Translations under genes and position numbers: made by a program
The notes under the pieces: generated by a model
What the model saw: the letters and a program-made list of their open reading frames with translations, nothing else
The model's database searches: none
Told to the model about the DNA's origin: nothing
Part shown: positions 1 through 7,095 of the stretch, piece after piece
Numbering within the stretch: the first letter of the stretch is position 1
Layout of the letters: every line of letters begins with the position of its first letter
From: CTSoil-075 sp964292325
GTDB taxonomy: Bacteria; Bacillota; Negativicutes; DSM-13327
Direction of reading: 5' to 3'
NCBI GenBank assembly: GCA_964292325.1
Contig: CAXYVG010000043.1
Location: 1 to 30,782 of the forward strand
DNA: 30,782 nucleotides

Positions 1-70
1 AGCAATGAAATGAATATTTCTATCGTTACTGGAAATTAGATGCGAAACCTCTGTTCCAGTATTGAAGTTA

Positions 71-99
71 TTGACATTTTGCTTGTAGTACGATAAAAT
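71..99 (+). promoter_or_regulatory. Sigma-70-type promoter of tRNA-Thr
   Basis: A perfect TTGACA -35 (71-76) and a TAAAAT -10 (94-99) are separated by 17 bp and lie just upstream of the tRNA at 113. The first 70 bases of the window show no gene. Confidence 0.75.
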
Positions 100-112
100 A
101 TAAAAGTAAATT

Positions 113-188
113 GCCGGTATAGCTCAGTTGGTAGAGCAACTCATTCGTAATGAGTAGGTCTGCGGTTCGAATCCGCATCTCGGCTCCA
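113..188 (+). tRNA. tRNA-Thr (anticodon CGU)
   Basis: The cloverleaf can be folded by eye: acceptor GCCGGTA with TCTCGGC, D-arm GCTC/GAGC, anticodon stem ACTCA/TGAGT with loop TTCGTAA (anticodon CGT, reads ACG), T-arm TGCGG-TTCGAAT-CCGCA, discriminator T and an encoded CCA. One T-C mismatch sits in the acceptor stem at pair 6-67. It has its own promoter and terminator, so it is a single-gene unit. Confidence 0.95.
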
Positions 189-197
189 GTAAATTCA

Positions 198-229
198 AGG
201 GTTCTAGGATTTTCCTAGGACTCTTTTTT
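198..229 (+). terminator. Intrinsic terminator of tRNA-Thr
   Basis: A 12-bp stem (198-209 with 213-224, G-U pairs included), a 3-nt TTT loop and a T run at 224-229 follow the tRNA directly. Confidence 0.85.
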
Positions 230-265
230 AATTGAATCAATATAAAGAATTGGAGTTTACGACTT

Positions 266-1150
266 GTGAAAAGATATAAAAAAGTTTATATAGAAATAAC
301 GAATATATGTAATTTAACATGTAACTTTTGTCCTGAAACGCAACGAAAAGCAGAATTTATGTCGGAAGACACATTTAGCAAAATTTTGGACCAAATTCAA
401 CCTTTTACGGACTATATATATTTGCATGTAAAGGGAGAACCGTTATTGCATCCTGAATTAGGAAGATTCTTAGATATAAGTTATGAAAAAGGCTTTAAAG
501 TAAATATTACAACAAATGGTACTTTGATATCTAACGTAGCGGATCTTTTGATTGGAAAACCTGCAGTGCGGCAAATCAATTTTTCTCTCCATAGTTTTGA
601 TGGAAATGAAAATGCAATATCGAAACATGAATATATTGATAGTATCCTTGTATTTTGTAAAAGAGCGATAGTAGAATCAAACATTATTATATCATTACGC
701 TTATGGAATTTAGATGAGACTTTATTGACTGGAGATCAAAGAAAAAGAAATGTAGAAGTTATTGATAAAATAGAACAAAAATTCCAATTGCCTTATAAAA
801 TAAGCGGTAACTTATCGGAAAGTAAATCGTTAAAAATAGGAGAACGAGTATATTTACATCAAGATATTGAGTTTAAATGGCCGGATTTAAAGGAACCAGA
901 GGATTTTAATAAAGGATATTGTTTTGGTTTGAAAAATCAAATTGCTATTTTAGTTAGTGGTATAGTAGTGCCTTGTTGCCTTGATGGAGAAGGGATCATT
1001 CAGTTGGGTAATATTCATCAACATGAATTTTCGGAAATCATAAATGGAAAAAGAGCAGAAAATATAAGACTTGGATTTTGTAATCATAATGTAGTAGAAG
1101 AACTTTGTAGAAAATGCGGATATCGAAAAAGATTTAACGGGTCAAAATAA
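266..1150 (+). CDS. Radical SAM/SPASM domain protein
   Basis: A 294-residue protein. The N-terminus carries the radical SAM CX3CX2C motif in CNLTCNFC (Cys13, Cys17, Cys20), which binds the 4Fe-4S cluster that cleaves S-adenosylmethionine. Next come a GEPLLHP segment and a TTNGT strand, both typical of the radical SAM barrel. The C-terminal ~80 residues hold several cysteines (GYCFG, VPCCLDG, GFCNH, LCRKCGY) arranged as in SPASM or twitch auxiliary-cluster domains. The start is GTG with GGAG 11 bp upstream. Members of this family modify peptides or mature enzymes, but no precursor peptide or partner gene is visible nearby, so the substrate is unknown. Family assignment is firm; specific function is not. 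Confidence 0.85.
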   Translation: MKRYKKVYIEITNICNLTCNFCPETQRKAEFMSEDTFSKILDQIQPFTDYIYLHVKGEPLLHPELGRFLDISYEKGFKVNITTNGTLISNVADLLIGKPAVRQINFSLHSFDGNENAISKHEYIDSILVFCKRAIVESNIIISLRLWNLDETLLTGDQRKRNVEVIDKIEQKFQLPYKISGNLSESKSLKIGERVYLHQDIEFKWPDLKEPEDFNKGYCFGLKNQIAILVSGIVVPCCLDGEGIIQLGNIHQHEFSEIINGKRAENIRLGFCNHNVVEELCRKCGYRKRFNGSK

Positions 1151-1227
1151 TAACAGTATCTTTTAAATTTTACATGAATGCAACAGCATGTTATTGGAGA
1201 TACTATTATTATGGAGGCGATATATTA

Positions 1228-1485
1228 ATGTTTTGGTTTTTAATCATCGGACTCATTTCAGGATGGTTAGCTGGTATGATTTCACGTGGTGGGGGTTTTG
1301 GTATCTGGGGGGATTTAGCAACAGGTGTCATTGGCTCTTTTATTGGCGGTTTTTTATTTAACTTTATCGGTATTTCAACGTATGGAACAATTGGATCAAT
1401 TATCTCAAGCACAGTAGGAGCGATGATATTGCTGTGGGTGATACGGATGTTTCACGTAGCATCTCCTGCATATAAGAAAAAATGA
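1228..1485 (+). CDS. GlsB/YeaQ/YmgE family small membrane protein
   Basis: An 85-residue, glycine-rich, very hydrophobic protein with about three membrane segments (residues 1-18, 26-50 and 55-75). It has the GLISGWLAGMISRGGGFG and GDLATGVIGSFIGGFL patterns of the transglycosylase-associated/YeaQ family. Such proteins sit in the inner membrane and are often linked to stress; their biochemical role is not known. I chose the ATG at 1228 over an upstream in-frame ATG at 1174 because TATGGAGGCG lies 8 bp before it and the family begins at the first membrane helix. The gene is monocistronic and ends at a strong terminator. Confidence 0.88.
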   Translation: MFWFLIIGLISGWLAGMISRGGGFGIWGDLATGVIGSFIGGFLFNFIGISTYGTIGSIISSTVGAMILLWVIRMFHVASPAYKKK

Positions 1486-1502
1486 AATTCATAAGTATAA
1501 TG

Positions 1503-1542
1503 AAAAGCAGGGTACTAAATTGCGATTTAGTACCCTGCTTTT
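1503..1542. terminator. Bidirectional terminator
   Basis: A perfect 18-bp hairpin (1503-1520 with 1525-1542, loop TGCG) has A and T runs at its two ends. It separates the YeaQ-like gene (+) from the convergent rubredoxin-like gene (-) and can serve both. Confidence 0.9.
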
Positions 1543-1571
1543 TGGAGTGTAGGTAGTTTCGCGGTTGGAGA

Positions 1572-1907
1572 CTACCATTTACCTTTTTTAATATGATTTT
1601 CTATTTCAGCTTTTGATCGTTGTTTAATAATATAGCATTCATGTTTTGCTGCTGAAAATCCGCTGACACAAGCAGGATCAAGATTAATTGCAATCCCTTC
1701 TTTTGAGAGTTTCACAATTCGATCTGTTAATGCAACGATTTCCATATGGATGTCATTTGTTCTTTCGGCTGCATATACTTTATTCACTTCTTCAGCGCTT
1801 AGTTCAACAAATTTTTCTTCTGGTTGACCACACTTCGGACACTTTTCCGGCGCACTTTCTCCCTCATGGATAAAACTACAAACGGTGCATTTAAAAAGGT
1901 TTTTCAT
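1572..1907 (-). CDS. Rubredoxin-like domain protein
   Basis: A 111-residue cytoplasmic protein. The first 35 residues hold CTVC and CPKC, the two CXXC knuckles of a rubredoxin or rubrerythrin-type mononuclear iron site. The remaining part is predicted helical, contains two further cysteines (DPACVSGF and KHECYI) and has no recognised fold. An AAGGAGAG ribosome site lies just before the ATG. In strict anaerobes, proteins of this kind often take part in electron transfer or oxidative-stress defence; that role is inferred. It ends at the shared terminator at 1503-1542. Confidence 0.75.
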   Translation of the reverse strand: MKNLFKCTVCSFIHEGESAPEKCPKCGQPEEKFVELSAEEVNKVYAAERTNDIHMEIVALTDRIVKLSKEGIAINLDPACVSGFSAAKHECYIIKQRSKAEIENHIKKGKW

Positions 1908-2444
1908 TTCAAAATCTCTCCTTTGAAAAATAATTGTACCATTATTGGTCAGTTAGTTAAGAAAAACAGTTACAAGAATAAACCAATTCAGGATTATCGG
2001 GGATAAAGTTTTTAGAAAATTCTATCAGATATCCTGTTATGCTATTCTTCGATAAAACTAATAAAAAATCCTTTCTATCTAAAAGATAGTAACAAATTTT
2101 TTTTGAGTGATAATAATATTTTGCAAATAGGATAAGAATGTTGCTTTATTTGCATCGATGTTCTGGAATGATAAAAAGTGTGCGAATAAACTAACAATAT
2201 AGAGTAGTTTGTCCATTTTGTTGCAGGTATAAACAAGAAAAAAGCGAATTGTGTAATTATGGTTATATGGCATAAATAAAGAGAACGTTTACGATTGCAG
2301 AATAAAGTATATCTAAGCTTACATAGCATACACTAGATATGTTATAATAAGAAGATTTTGCTACTAGGTTTAAATGTAAATCGATAGTGGAATCCTATAC
2401 ATACTAGATAAGCAAGTTTAGTAGATTAAAGGAGCAGAACTAAC
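1908..2444. other. 537-bp intergenic region without a convincing gene
   Basis: Between the rubredoxin-like gene and queF I find only AT-rich DNA. The short minus-strand ORFs at 2075-2329 have no Shine-Dalgarno and odd composition. The only supportable site is a candidate queF promoter near 2319-2348. No preQ1 riboswitch could be recognised. Confidence 0.6.
2319..2348 (+). promoter_or_regulatory. Candidate queF promoter
   Basis: TTACAT (2319-2324) and a perfect TATAAT (2343-2348) are separated by 18 bp, leaving a leader of about 90 nt before queF. Confidence 0.5.
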
Positions 2445-2942
2445 ATGTCAAGAAAAGATAAAGAATTAGAGGGTATAACTCTTTTAGGCAATCAAAATAC
2501 TAAGTATGATTATTCGTATACTCCAGATATCCTTGAGGTTTTCGACAATAAACATATAGAGAATGATTATTGGGTGAAATTTAATTGCCCAGAATTTACT
2601 ACTCTTTGTCCGATAACAGGGCAGCCTGATTTTGCGACTATTTATATTAAGTATATTCCCAATATAAAAATGGTGGAAAGCAAATCGCTGAAGTTATATC
2701 TACTTAGTTTTCGCAACCACGGTGACTTTCATGAAGATGTAGTGAACATTATCATGAAAGATCTTATTAATTTAATGGATCCTCGCTACATTGAAGTGTG
2801 GGGAAAATTTCTACCGCGTGGTGGTATATCGATTGATCCGTATTGTAATTATGGTAAATCCGATACTAAGTTTGAAAAACTTGCTTGGTACAGAATACAA
2901 GAGCATGATTTATACTCTCTCGATAAAGTGGATAACCGATAA
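2445..2942 (+). CDS. queF: NADPH-dependent 7-cyano-7-deazaguanine reductase QueF
   Basis: A 165-residue cytosolic enzyme that reduces preQ0 to preQ1 in queuosine tRNA-modification synthesis. It is the short, single-domain form. The catalytic cysteine is Cys55 in FTTLCPITGQPDF, with Asp62 nearby, matching the Bacillus-type enzyme, and the NADPH/substrate motif ESKSLKLYL is followed by FRNHGDFHED. AAAGGAGC lies upstream of the ATG. No other queuosine genes are adjacent, so it appears to be monocistronic and closes at its own terminator. The assignment is firm. Confidence 0.97.
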   Translation: MSRKDKELEGITLLGNQNTKYDYSYTPDILEVFDNKHIENDYWVKFNCPEFTTLCPITGQPDFATIYIKYIPNIKMVESKSLKLYLLSFRNHGDFHEDVVNIIMKDLINLMDPRYIEVWGKFLPRGGISIDPYCNYGKSDTKFEKLAWYRIQEHDLYSLDKVDNR

Positions 2943-2949
2943 TAAAATG

Positions 2950-2994
2950 AAAAGCACATGTAAAGTTCGATTGCGAATTTACATGTGCTTTTTT
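2950..2994. terminator. Terminator between queF and the DUF4337 gene
   Basis: A 15-bp stem (2950-2964 with 2978-2992), extended in the loop by TTCG/CGAA, is flanked by A and T runs. It lies between convergent genes and can act in both directions. Confidence 0.85.
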
Positions 2995-3005
2995 ACATCG
3001 TGACG

Positions 3006-3569
3006 TTATACAATTGTGAACATGGTATAAAGGTAAATTGCGGCACCTATTCCGCCGACCAAAAGTCCCATGTACCAGTAATAGGGTACTTTATTGATCG
3101 ATGCTAATGAAGATAGTAAAATACCAATTTGTAGGAAAATTAAAGCTTGTCCAAAGTTGCTATTGTAACGCTGTGCATCGTCGCGTTGTGCTTCTAAGCG
3201 TTTCGCTTCTGCTGTAATCTCAGCTTTATCTTGTTTGTAGCGAGCTATTTCCTTGTCATACTGGGCTATTTTTCCTTTATATAATTCTGCTTTGTCGGTT
3301 TGTAGCATCGTTATTTCCATCATATCTCGTTGTGTTTGTATGGTAGTTTCTTTAATACTTTTCGCTTGGTAATAAGCCCATTGATCAGAGGCTTGATTCT
3401 GAGCTAAAACCATTTTATTGCCATAACCTCCTGCTTTAAATGCAGTTAATGTGGCACACAACGCTAATAGCAAAGTGGTAATAGCGATAAATGTATTGAG
3501 ATTTTCTTTCCATGATTTTTTGACAGGTTCTGTTGTGGTTGCTTCTTTTGCTAGATCAGTACTTCCCAA
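3006..3569 (-). CDS. DUF4337 family membrane protein
   Basis: A 187-residue protein with an N-terminal transmembrane helix (about residues 26-47), then the conserved QASDQWAYYQAKSIKE segment typical of DUF4337. A charged coiled-coil stretch (about 75-135) follows, with two C-terminal transmembrane helices (about 140-160 and 163-186). The function of the family is unknown; the layout suggests an inner-membrane protein with a soluble coiled-coil loop. The start is TTG at 3567-3569, with AGGAG about 10 bp upstream; no in-frame ATG lies near enough to use. Confidence 0.82.
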   Translation of the reverse strand: MGSTDLAKEATTTEPVKKSWKENLNTFIAITTLLLALCATLTAFKAGGYGNKMVLAQNQASDQWAYYQAKSIKETTIQTQRDMMEITMLQTDKAELYKGKIAQYDKEIARYKQDKAEITAEAKRLEAQRDDAQRYNSNFGQALIFLQIGILLSSLASINKVPYYWYMGLLVGGIGAAIYLYTMFTIV

Positions 3570-3671
3570 AAATATTCACTCCTCTATTTAGAATATATAT
3601 CATTTCTCTCTAAATAGTCAAAATCCTCTATTCCTATCATGATTACCCAAGCCCCTATCCCTTTAGGGTAG

Positions 3672-3700
3672 GTGACAGTTCACGGATGCGATGCTATAAT
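3672..3700 (+). promoter_or_regulatory. Promoter of the zinc-ribbon membrane protein gene
   Basis: GTGACA (3672-3677), a 17-bp spacer and an extended -10 TGCTATAAT (TATAAT at 3695-3700). It rules out the ATG at 3686, which lies inside the promoter, as the gene start. Confidence 0.7.
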
Positions 3701-3730
3701 TTAGATACATTAATAGAAGGTGGTTTATTC

Positions 3731-4129
3731 ATGGGAACATTGTTTATACTTGCTAGAATCGTAACGGTAGTTTTTGTATATATTTATGCAAAAAAAAGAG
3801 GATACGGATCAACAATATCCTTGTTATGTGCAGTTATTAGTGGAATCATACCGATCGTGGTGGTACCTCTTTATTTTTTATTTGGTAGGAATGATAACAA
3901 GGCAGATCGTAATCATGATTCTGATATCATTGATATCGAGGCAACAGTGATCGAAGAAATCATTCAATGCCCCAGTTGTGAAAGTGAAATTCAGGAAAAT
4001 ATTATCGTATGTCCACATTGTAACTATCGTTTACAAGTGCCATGTAAGTCTTGTGGAGAATTGATTCGTACCGAATGTGAAATATGTCCTTATTGTCAGG
4101 CAGCATATATTAATGAGCAGAAAAGGTAA
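3731..4129 (+). CDS. Membrane-anchored double zinc-ribbon protein
   Basis: A 132-residue protein. Two N-terminal hydrophobic segments (about residues 2-20 and 29-51) anchor it in the membrane. An acidic linker follows, then a C-terminal cytosolic region with four CXXC/CXXC-like knuckles (CPSC, CPHC, CKSC and CPYC plus TECEIC), as in double zinc-ribbon proteins. The ATG at 3731 was chosen because GAAGGTGG lies 7-14 bp upstream and the promoter ends at 3700. No partner gene is evident, and the function is unknown; zinc ribbons of this kind usually mediate protein contacts. Confidence 0.7.
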   Translation: MGTLFILARIVTVVFVYIYAKKRGYGSTISLLCAVISGIIPIVVVPLYFLFGRNDNKADRNHDSDIIDIEATVIEEIIQCPSCESEIQENIIVCPHCNYRLQVPCKSCGELIRTECEICPYCQAAYINEQKR

Positions 4130-4132
4130 GCT

Positions 4133-4161
4133 TTGACTTTACGAATAAAACTTAGTATAAT
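4133..4161 (+). promoter_or_regulatory. Strong promoter of a candidate antisense RNA
   Basis: TTGACT (4133-4138), a 17-bp spacer and a perfect TATAAT (4156-4161). No plus-strand CDS follows, so the transcript would start near 4168 and run antisense across the small minus-strand ORF. Confidence 0.65.
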
Positions 4162-4175
4162 GGACATATAATAAA

Positions 4176-4207
4176 GTAACCGCCCCTGCTCTAACAAGGA
4201 CGGTTAC
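4176..4207 (-). terminator. Terminator of the small toxin-like transcript
   Basis: Minus-strand hairpin with a GTAACCG/CGGTTAC stem and extra pairs inside, followed on the minus strand by TTTATTATA. It lies 11 bp after the stop codon of the 29-codon ORF. Confidence 0.55.
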
Positions 4208-4218
4208 ACACTGAATAA

Positions 4219-4308
4219 CTAGAGGTGCAATAGTTTGTATAGCATTGCTAGTGCCAGTACAAATTTGCTAGAAACTACTAGTCGGAAATATCTAGTTTCT
4301 AATAGCAT
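4219..4308 (-). CDS. Candidate type I toxin-like hydrophobic peptide (29 aa)
   Basis: A 29-residue ORF preceded by a near-perfect AGGAGGTG ribosome site 5 bp from its ATG. The peptide starts MLLETRYFRL and has a hydrophobic core (VVSSKFVLALAMLYKLL) with positive charges, as expected of a small membrane-acting toxin. Its own promoter (TTGCCA, 17 bp, TACAAT) lies at 4372-4400 and a hairpin terminator at 4176-4207. A plus-strand promoter fires antisense through the whole unit. That architecture is known from type I toxin-antitoxin loci of Firmicutes such as txpA/ratA and holin-like toxins, but I recognise no named family. It could also be a translated leader peptide. Confidence 0.45.
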   Translation of the reverse strand: MLLETRYFRLVVSSKFVLALAMLYKLLHL

Positions 4309-4371
4309 TGTTTCACCTCCTGTATTCAGTTTTAAAGAGGGATGACCATTTGCAGTGGTTGTCCCTTTTGT

Positions 4372-4400
4372 ATTGTAGCAAGGAATTAAAACTATGGCAA
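4372..4400 (-). promoter_or_regulatory. Promoter of the toxin-like peptide gene
   Basis: On the minus strand TTGCCA (4400-4395), a 17-bp spacer and TACAAT (4377-4372). The transcript would begin near 4365 with the hairpin at 4334-4369 at or near its 5' end. Confidence 0.6.
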
Positions 4401-4553
4401 ACAGTAAGTTACTTTTGTAATAATAAGGCATAGGCTCTTTGAAAAGTATTTCTTGTATTTCTTAGTTATGTAATGTATAATAACATTTGTTGTTCATTAG
4501 TATATCAATTACATAACTATAGATTTTATCTATGGTTACAAGTTATATAAATT

Positions 4554-4628
4554 GCGCCCGTAGCTCAGGGGATAGAGCATTGGCCTCCGAAGCCATGTGC
4601 GTAGGTTCGATTCCTGCCGGGCGCACCA
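4554..4628 (+). tRNA. tRNA-Arg (anticodon CCG)
   Basis: Acceptor GCGCCCG pairs with CGGGCGC, the D-arm is GCTC/GAGC, the anticodon loop is CTCCGAA (anticodon CCG, reads CGG), the T-loop is TTCGATT, and CCA is encoded. A terminator follows at once. Confidence 0.95.
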
Positions 4629-4640
4629 TAAGAAATATAA

Positions 4641-4672
4641 GCCTTCCAGCTGTTTTGCTGGAAGGCTTTTTT
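4641..4672 (+). terminator. Intrinsic terminator of tRNA-Arg
   Basis: A perfect 10-bp GC-rich stem (4641-4650 with 4657-4666) is followed by six T. Confidence 0.92.
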
Positions 4673-4763
4673 GCACTTGATAGGGGGCACTTCAGAGAAG
4701 AGGGTTTTGGTTATATTATAAAAAACTGGATACACTAAATACAAGGAAGGTGGAAACAGTTAT

Positions 4764-4973
4764 ATGAATAAAGAACATATTGATGAATGGGCAGATATTA
4801 ATAAATTTGTAAAAACTTTATCTGCTGAAGGCAGGCAAAAATTGTACGAAGAATTAAAACGCTCTGGTTCAATTGAAAATCCGATTAAATATACTGAGAC
4901 ACATCTTGAAGGCGGGATAGAGGATAGTAATCTGGATAAAGTAAACTTTGCAAGGGATCTGGAGGGACGGTGA
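4764..4973 (+). CDS. Small hypothetical protein (69 aa)
   Basis: A 69-residue charged, soluble, mainly helical protein that starts MNKEHIDEWADINKFV and has no cysteines or membrane segment. AAGGAAGGTGG lies 12 bp before the ATG, and codon use is like that of neighbours, so the gene is probably real. I do not recognise the family. It stands alone between the tRNA-Arg terminator and the M-box leader. Confidence 0.55.
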   Translation: MNKEHIDEWADINKFVKTLSAEGRQKLYEELKRSGSIENPIKYTETHLEGGIEDSNLDKVNFARDLEGR

Positions 4974-5194
4974 ACTTAAGAAAATAAATATAACATGAAG
5001 TCCGAAATATTTCTTGTCAAGTAAGCAGGAACAATTCAGATAGACAATCAAGAAAAATGAAGATAAGTAAGTATAAAAATGATTATGGGGGAGATTTATC
5101 ATCATAATCATTATTTTTCGCTTAAATTAGCGAGGAAATGAGTATAATAATCAGAAACTGACATTGATAATTTTAAAAAAATAGTGAAAAAATA

Positions 5195-5223
5195 TTGACA
5201 TAGTGAAATAATAGTGGTAACCT
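5195..5223 (+). promoter_or_regulatory. Candidate promoter of the M-box operon
   Basis: A perfect TTGACA (5195-5200) is followed after 17 bp by TAACCT (5218-5223), a weak -10, just upstream of the riboswitch. Confidence 0.45.
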
Positions 5224-5227
5224 GAGT

Positions 5228-5404
5228 CCAGACAATTGAGTTCTTCGTTAGGTGAGGCTCCTACATGAACATAGGCCACTGCCCGGAAATGTCGAGAGAC
5301 GCCAATGGGTATAACAGGTATTACCGGATTAAGGTTTTACTTAACGTGGCTGAGTAATTCGTTTTTACTCTACGTCATGCAGTGCTAAAGCTCAAACGAG
5401 TGGG
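5228..5404 (+). promoter_or_regulatory. M-box (ykoK) magnesium riboswitch
   Basis: The sequence carries the M-box conserved blocks in order: CTTCGTTAGGTGAGGCTCCT (5243-5262), ACTGCCCGGAAATGTCGAGA (5278-5297), GACGCCAATGGGT (5298-5310), and CATGCAGTGCTAAAGCTC (5376-5393). TTGAG near 5236 pairs with CTCAA near 5391 to close the fold. In known cases high Mg2+ folds the aptamer and favours a downstream terminator. Here a terminator hairpin lies at 5445-5470, ahead of an MgtE-like/NRAMP-like operon. Confidence 0.95.
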
Positions 5405-5444
5405 GAAGGTATAGTTTATTATGCTATTTTGTTGTGTAACAAAA

Positions 5445-5470
5445 GCCTTCCATTTTATGGAGGGCTTTTT
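5445..5470 (+). terminator. M-box-controlled terminator
   Basis: A 9-bp stem (5445-5453 with 5457-5465, one G-T wobble) is followed by five T. It lies about 40 nt after the aptamer and 230 nt before the first ORF, so it is the likely expression platform. Confidence 0.85.
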
Positions 5471-5700
5471 AATTTGCCCATTTAGCAGCAGTTTCCCTTA
5501 CTTTAACGATTATTGCATTGCAAATCATTGTGAGAGTTCGTTAAGTGTTAGACAATAATTAACGTAAAAATAATAGTTTTTTAACATAAAGATAGATATA
5601 AGTAACTATTATAGATTACAATATGCATTTATTTCATTTTGAGCAGAGTAGATTAATGTTCAGACTCTATGTGATGGATGTATAAAATAGGAGGTGCTTT

Positions 5701-5805
5701 ATGGATTCCGATCCTGAGGATAGTGATTATATGCCAGTTAGAGTTTTGGATGTCCTTATCTATTTGTGGATAATAGATGGAATCCAACGAAAGAAGGGGG
5801 AGTAG
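5701..5805 (+). CDS. Small ORF (34 aa) leading the Mg2+-transport operon
   Basis: A 34-codon ORF with a strong AGGAGGTG site 5 bp before its ATG. Its stop codon (5803-5805) directly touches the ATG of the next gene (5806), as expected for translational coupling. The peptide has an acidic N-terminus (MDSDPEDSDYM), a short hydrophobic stretch (VRVLDVLIYLWIIDG) and a basic tail (QRKKGE). That suggests a small membrane-associated peptide or a coupling leader. I recognise no family. The neighbouring operon handles divalent metal, so a role as a transporter accessory peptide is possible but unproven. Confidence 0.55.
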   Translation: MDSDPEDSDYMPVRVLDVLIYLWIIDGIQRKKGE

Positions 5806-7095
5806 ATGATGAATCCATTTAAAGTGTTAGGTGAGTTTAATTTTAGCCAGTTATTAGGTACTTCGATCTATGATAAAAGTGGTCGTAATATAGGAAAGAT
5901 AAGAGATATGGCAGTAAGGTGGGAAGGTGCTTATCCACAAATCGTAGGGATCAAGCATATAAAAAAAAGCCAGGAATTGATCACCATTCATCAAATAGAG
6001 AGTTGTAGCTATAAGGAAGTACGGTTAAAAGATAACTTTGACATAGAGAAAGCTGTGACGTTACATGAAAATGATATTTATATTAGTAAGTGGTTACTTG
6101 ATAAGCAGATTATCGATTTAAAAGGTTCTAAACTTGTGCGGGTCAATGATATTACGTTGTCTTGGATAGTACAGGAAAACATGGAACATATGATACTCGT
6201 TGCGGTTGATATTGGTGTAAGAGGTCTTTTTCGTCGCTTAGGGCTAGAATTTTTAGTCAAGGGTTGTCAAAATAAAATGTTAGATTTACAATATATTAAG
6301 CCTTTAGAAAACTGGAATTCTTATCTTCAATTAAATCGCAATAGCCAACAGATTAATGAACTACATCCAGCAGATATTGCTGATTTACTTGAGGAGATGG
6401 ATTACAAAACACGTGCTGGTTTTATAGATAAATTAGATGACCAACAAGCCATTGACACATTGGCTGAAATGGATTTGGAATCACAGGTAGATATTATTGA
6501 ACAAATGGATGAACAGAGGGCATCGGATCTGTTAGAGGAAATGGCACCAGATGAAGCAGCGGATATTCTCGTTGAATTGACGGCGGAAAAATCAGAAGGC
6601 TTATTGAAGTTGATGGAAGTTGATGATGCCGAGGACGTGCGCGAACTCATGCAGTATGAAGAAGGGACTGCCGGGGCATTAATGACAACTGAATTTATTG
6701 CATTTGCCGCCGATCTTACTCCTGAAGAGGTTATTAATCAGCTTAGAAAAATGGCGCCAGAGGCAGAAACAATTTATTATCTATATGTGGTAGATCAAAC
6801 GGAACATTTGCAAGGCGTTTTGTCATTGCGAGAATTAATTGTTGCATCACCAAGTAAAACATTGCGAGAATTGATGCATACGAAATTACTAACGGTGCAG
6901 GCTGAGGATGAACACCAACATGTTGCAGAGGTTATCAATAAGTATGGACTATTAGCTGTGCCAGTAGTGGATGAAAAAGGTATTATTTTGGGTATTGTTA
7001 CAGTAGATGATATTCTTGATATCTTGCTACCGGACCGCAGTAAGCTTGATATACATTCTTGGTTTGCACTGAAGAAGTGGGGAGGACGATCATGA
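5806..7095 (+). CDS. MgtE N-domain/CBS protein without a membrane domain
   Basis: A 429-residue cytosolic protein. Residues 1-170 look like two PRC-barrel-like units (LGTSIYDKSGRNIGKIRDM and the region around KGSKLVRVNDI). Residues about 185-285 are the MgtE N superhelical domain (HPADIADLLEEMD, then DLLEEMAPDEAADILVEL). Residues 286-415 are a pair of CBS domains (EEGTAGALMTTEF; ELMHTKLLTVQAED; VTVDDILDILL). The transmembrane channel of real MgtE is absent. In MgtE these parts sense Mg2+ and gate the pore; here they probably regulate the overlapping NRAMP-type transporter, whose start codon overlaps this stop as ATGA. The whole unit lies behind an M-box. Confidence 0.88.
   Translation: MMNPFKVLGEFNFSQLLGTSIYDKSGRNIGKIRDMAVRWEGAYPQIVGIKHIKKSQELITIHQIESCSYKEVRLKDNFDIEKAVTLHENDIYISKWLLDKQIIDLKGSKLVRVNDITLSWIVQENMEHMILVAVDIGVRGLFRRLGLEFLVKGCQNKMLDLQYIKPLENWNSYLQLNRNSQQINELHPADIADLLEEMDYKTRAGFIDKLDDQQAIDTLAEMDLESQVDIIEQMDEQRASDLLEEMAPDEAADILVELTAEKSEGLLKLMEVDDAEDVRELMQYEEGTAGALMTTEFIAFAADLTPEEVINQLRKMAPEAETIYYLYVVDQTEHLQGVLSLRELIVASPSKTLRELMHTKLLTVQAEDEHQHVAEVINKYGLLAVPVVDEKGIILGIVTVDDILDILLPDRSKLDIHSWFALKKWGGRS

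Larger units (their letters stand above)
4168..4376 (+). ncRNA. Candidate antisense (type I antitoxin) RNA
   Basis: Inferred from the promoter at 4133-4161 and a hairpin followed by a short T run at 4334-4369. The RNA would be about 200 nt, hold no sizeable ORF and cover the whole 29-codon minus-strand gene, its ribosome site and its 5' leader hairpin. The 3' end is uncertain because the T run has only four bases. Confidence 0.45.

Noticed and set aside
2349..2444. preQ1 riboswitch upstream of queF
   Set aside because: The leader has no AGAGGTTC/ACCCTC/AAAACTAAGG pattern of class I and no recognisable class II core.
3686..3730. Upstream ATG for the zinc-ribbon protein
   Set aside because: It lies within the promoter (-10 at 3695-3700), so it would not be in the transcript.
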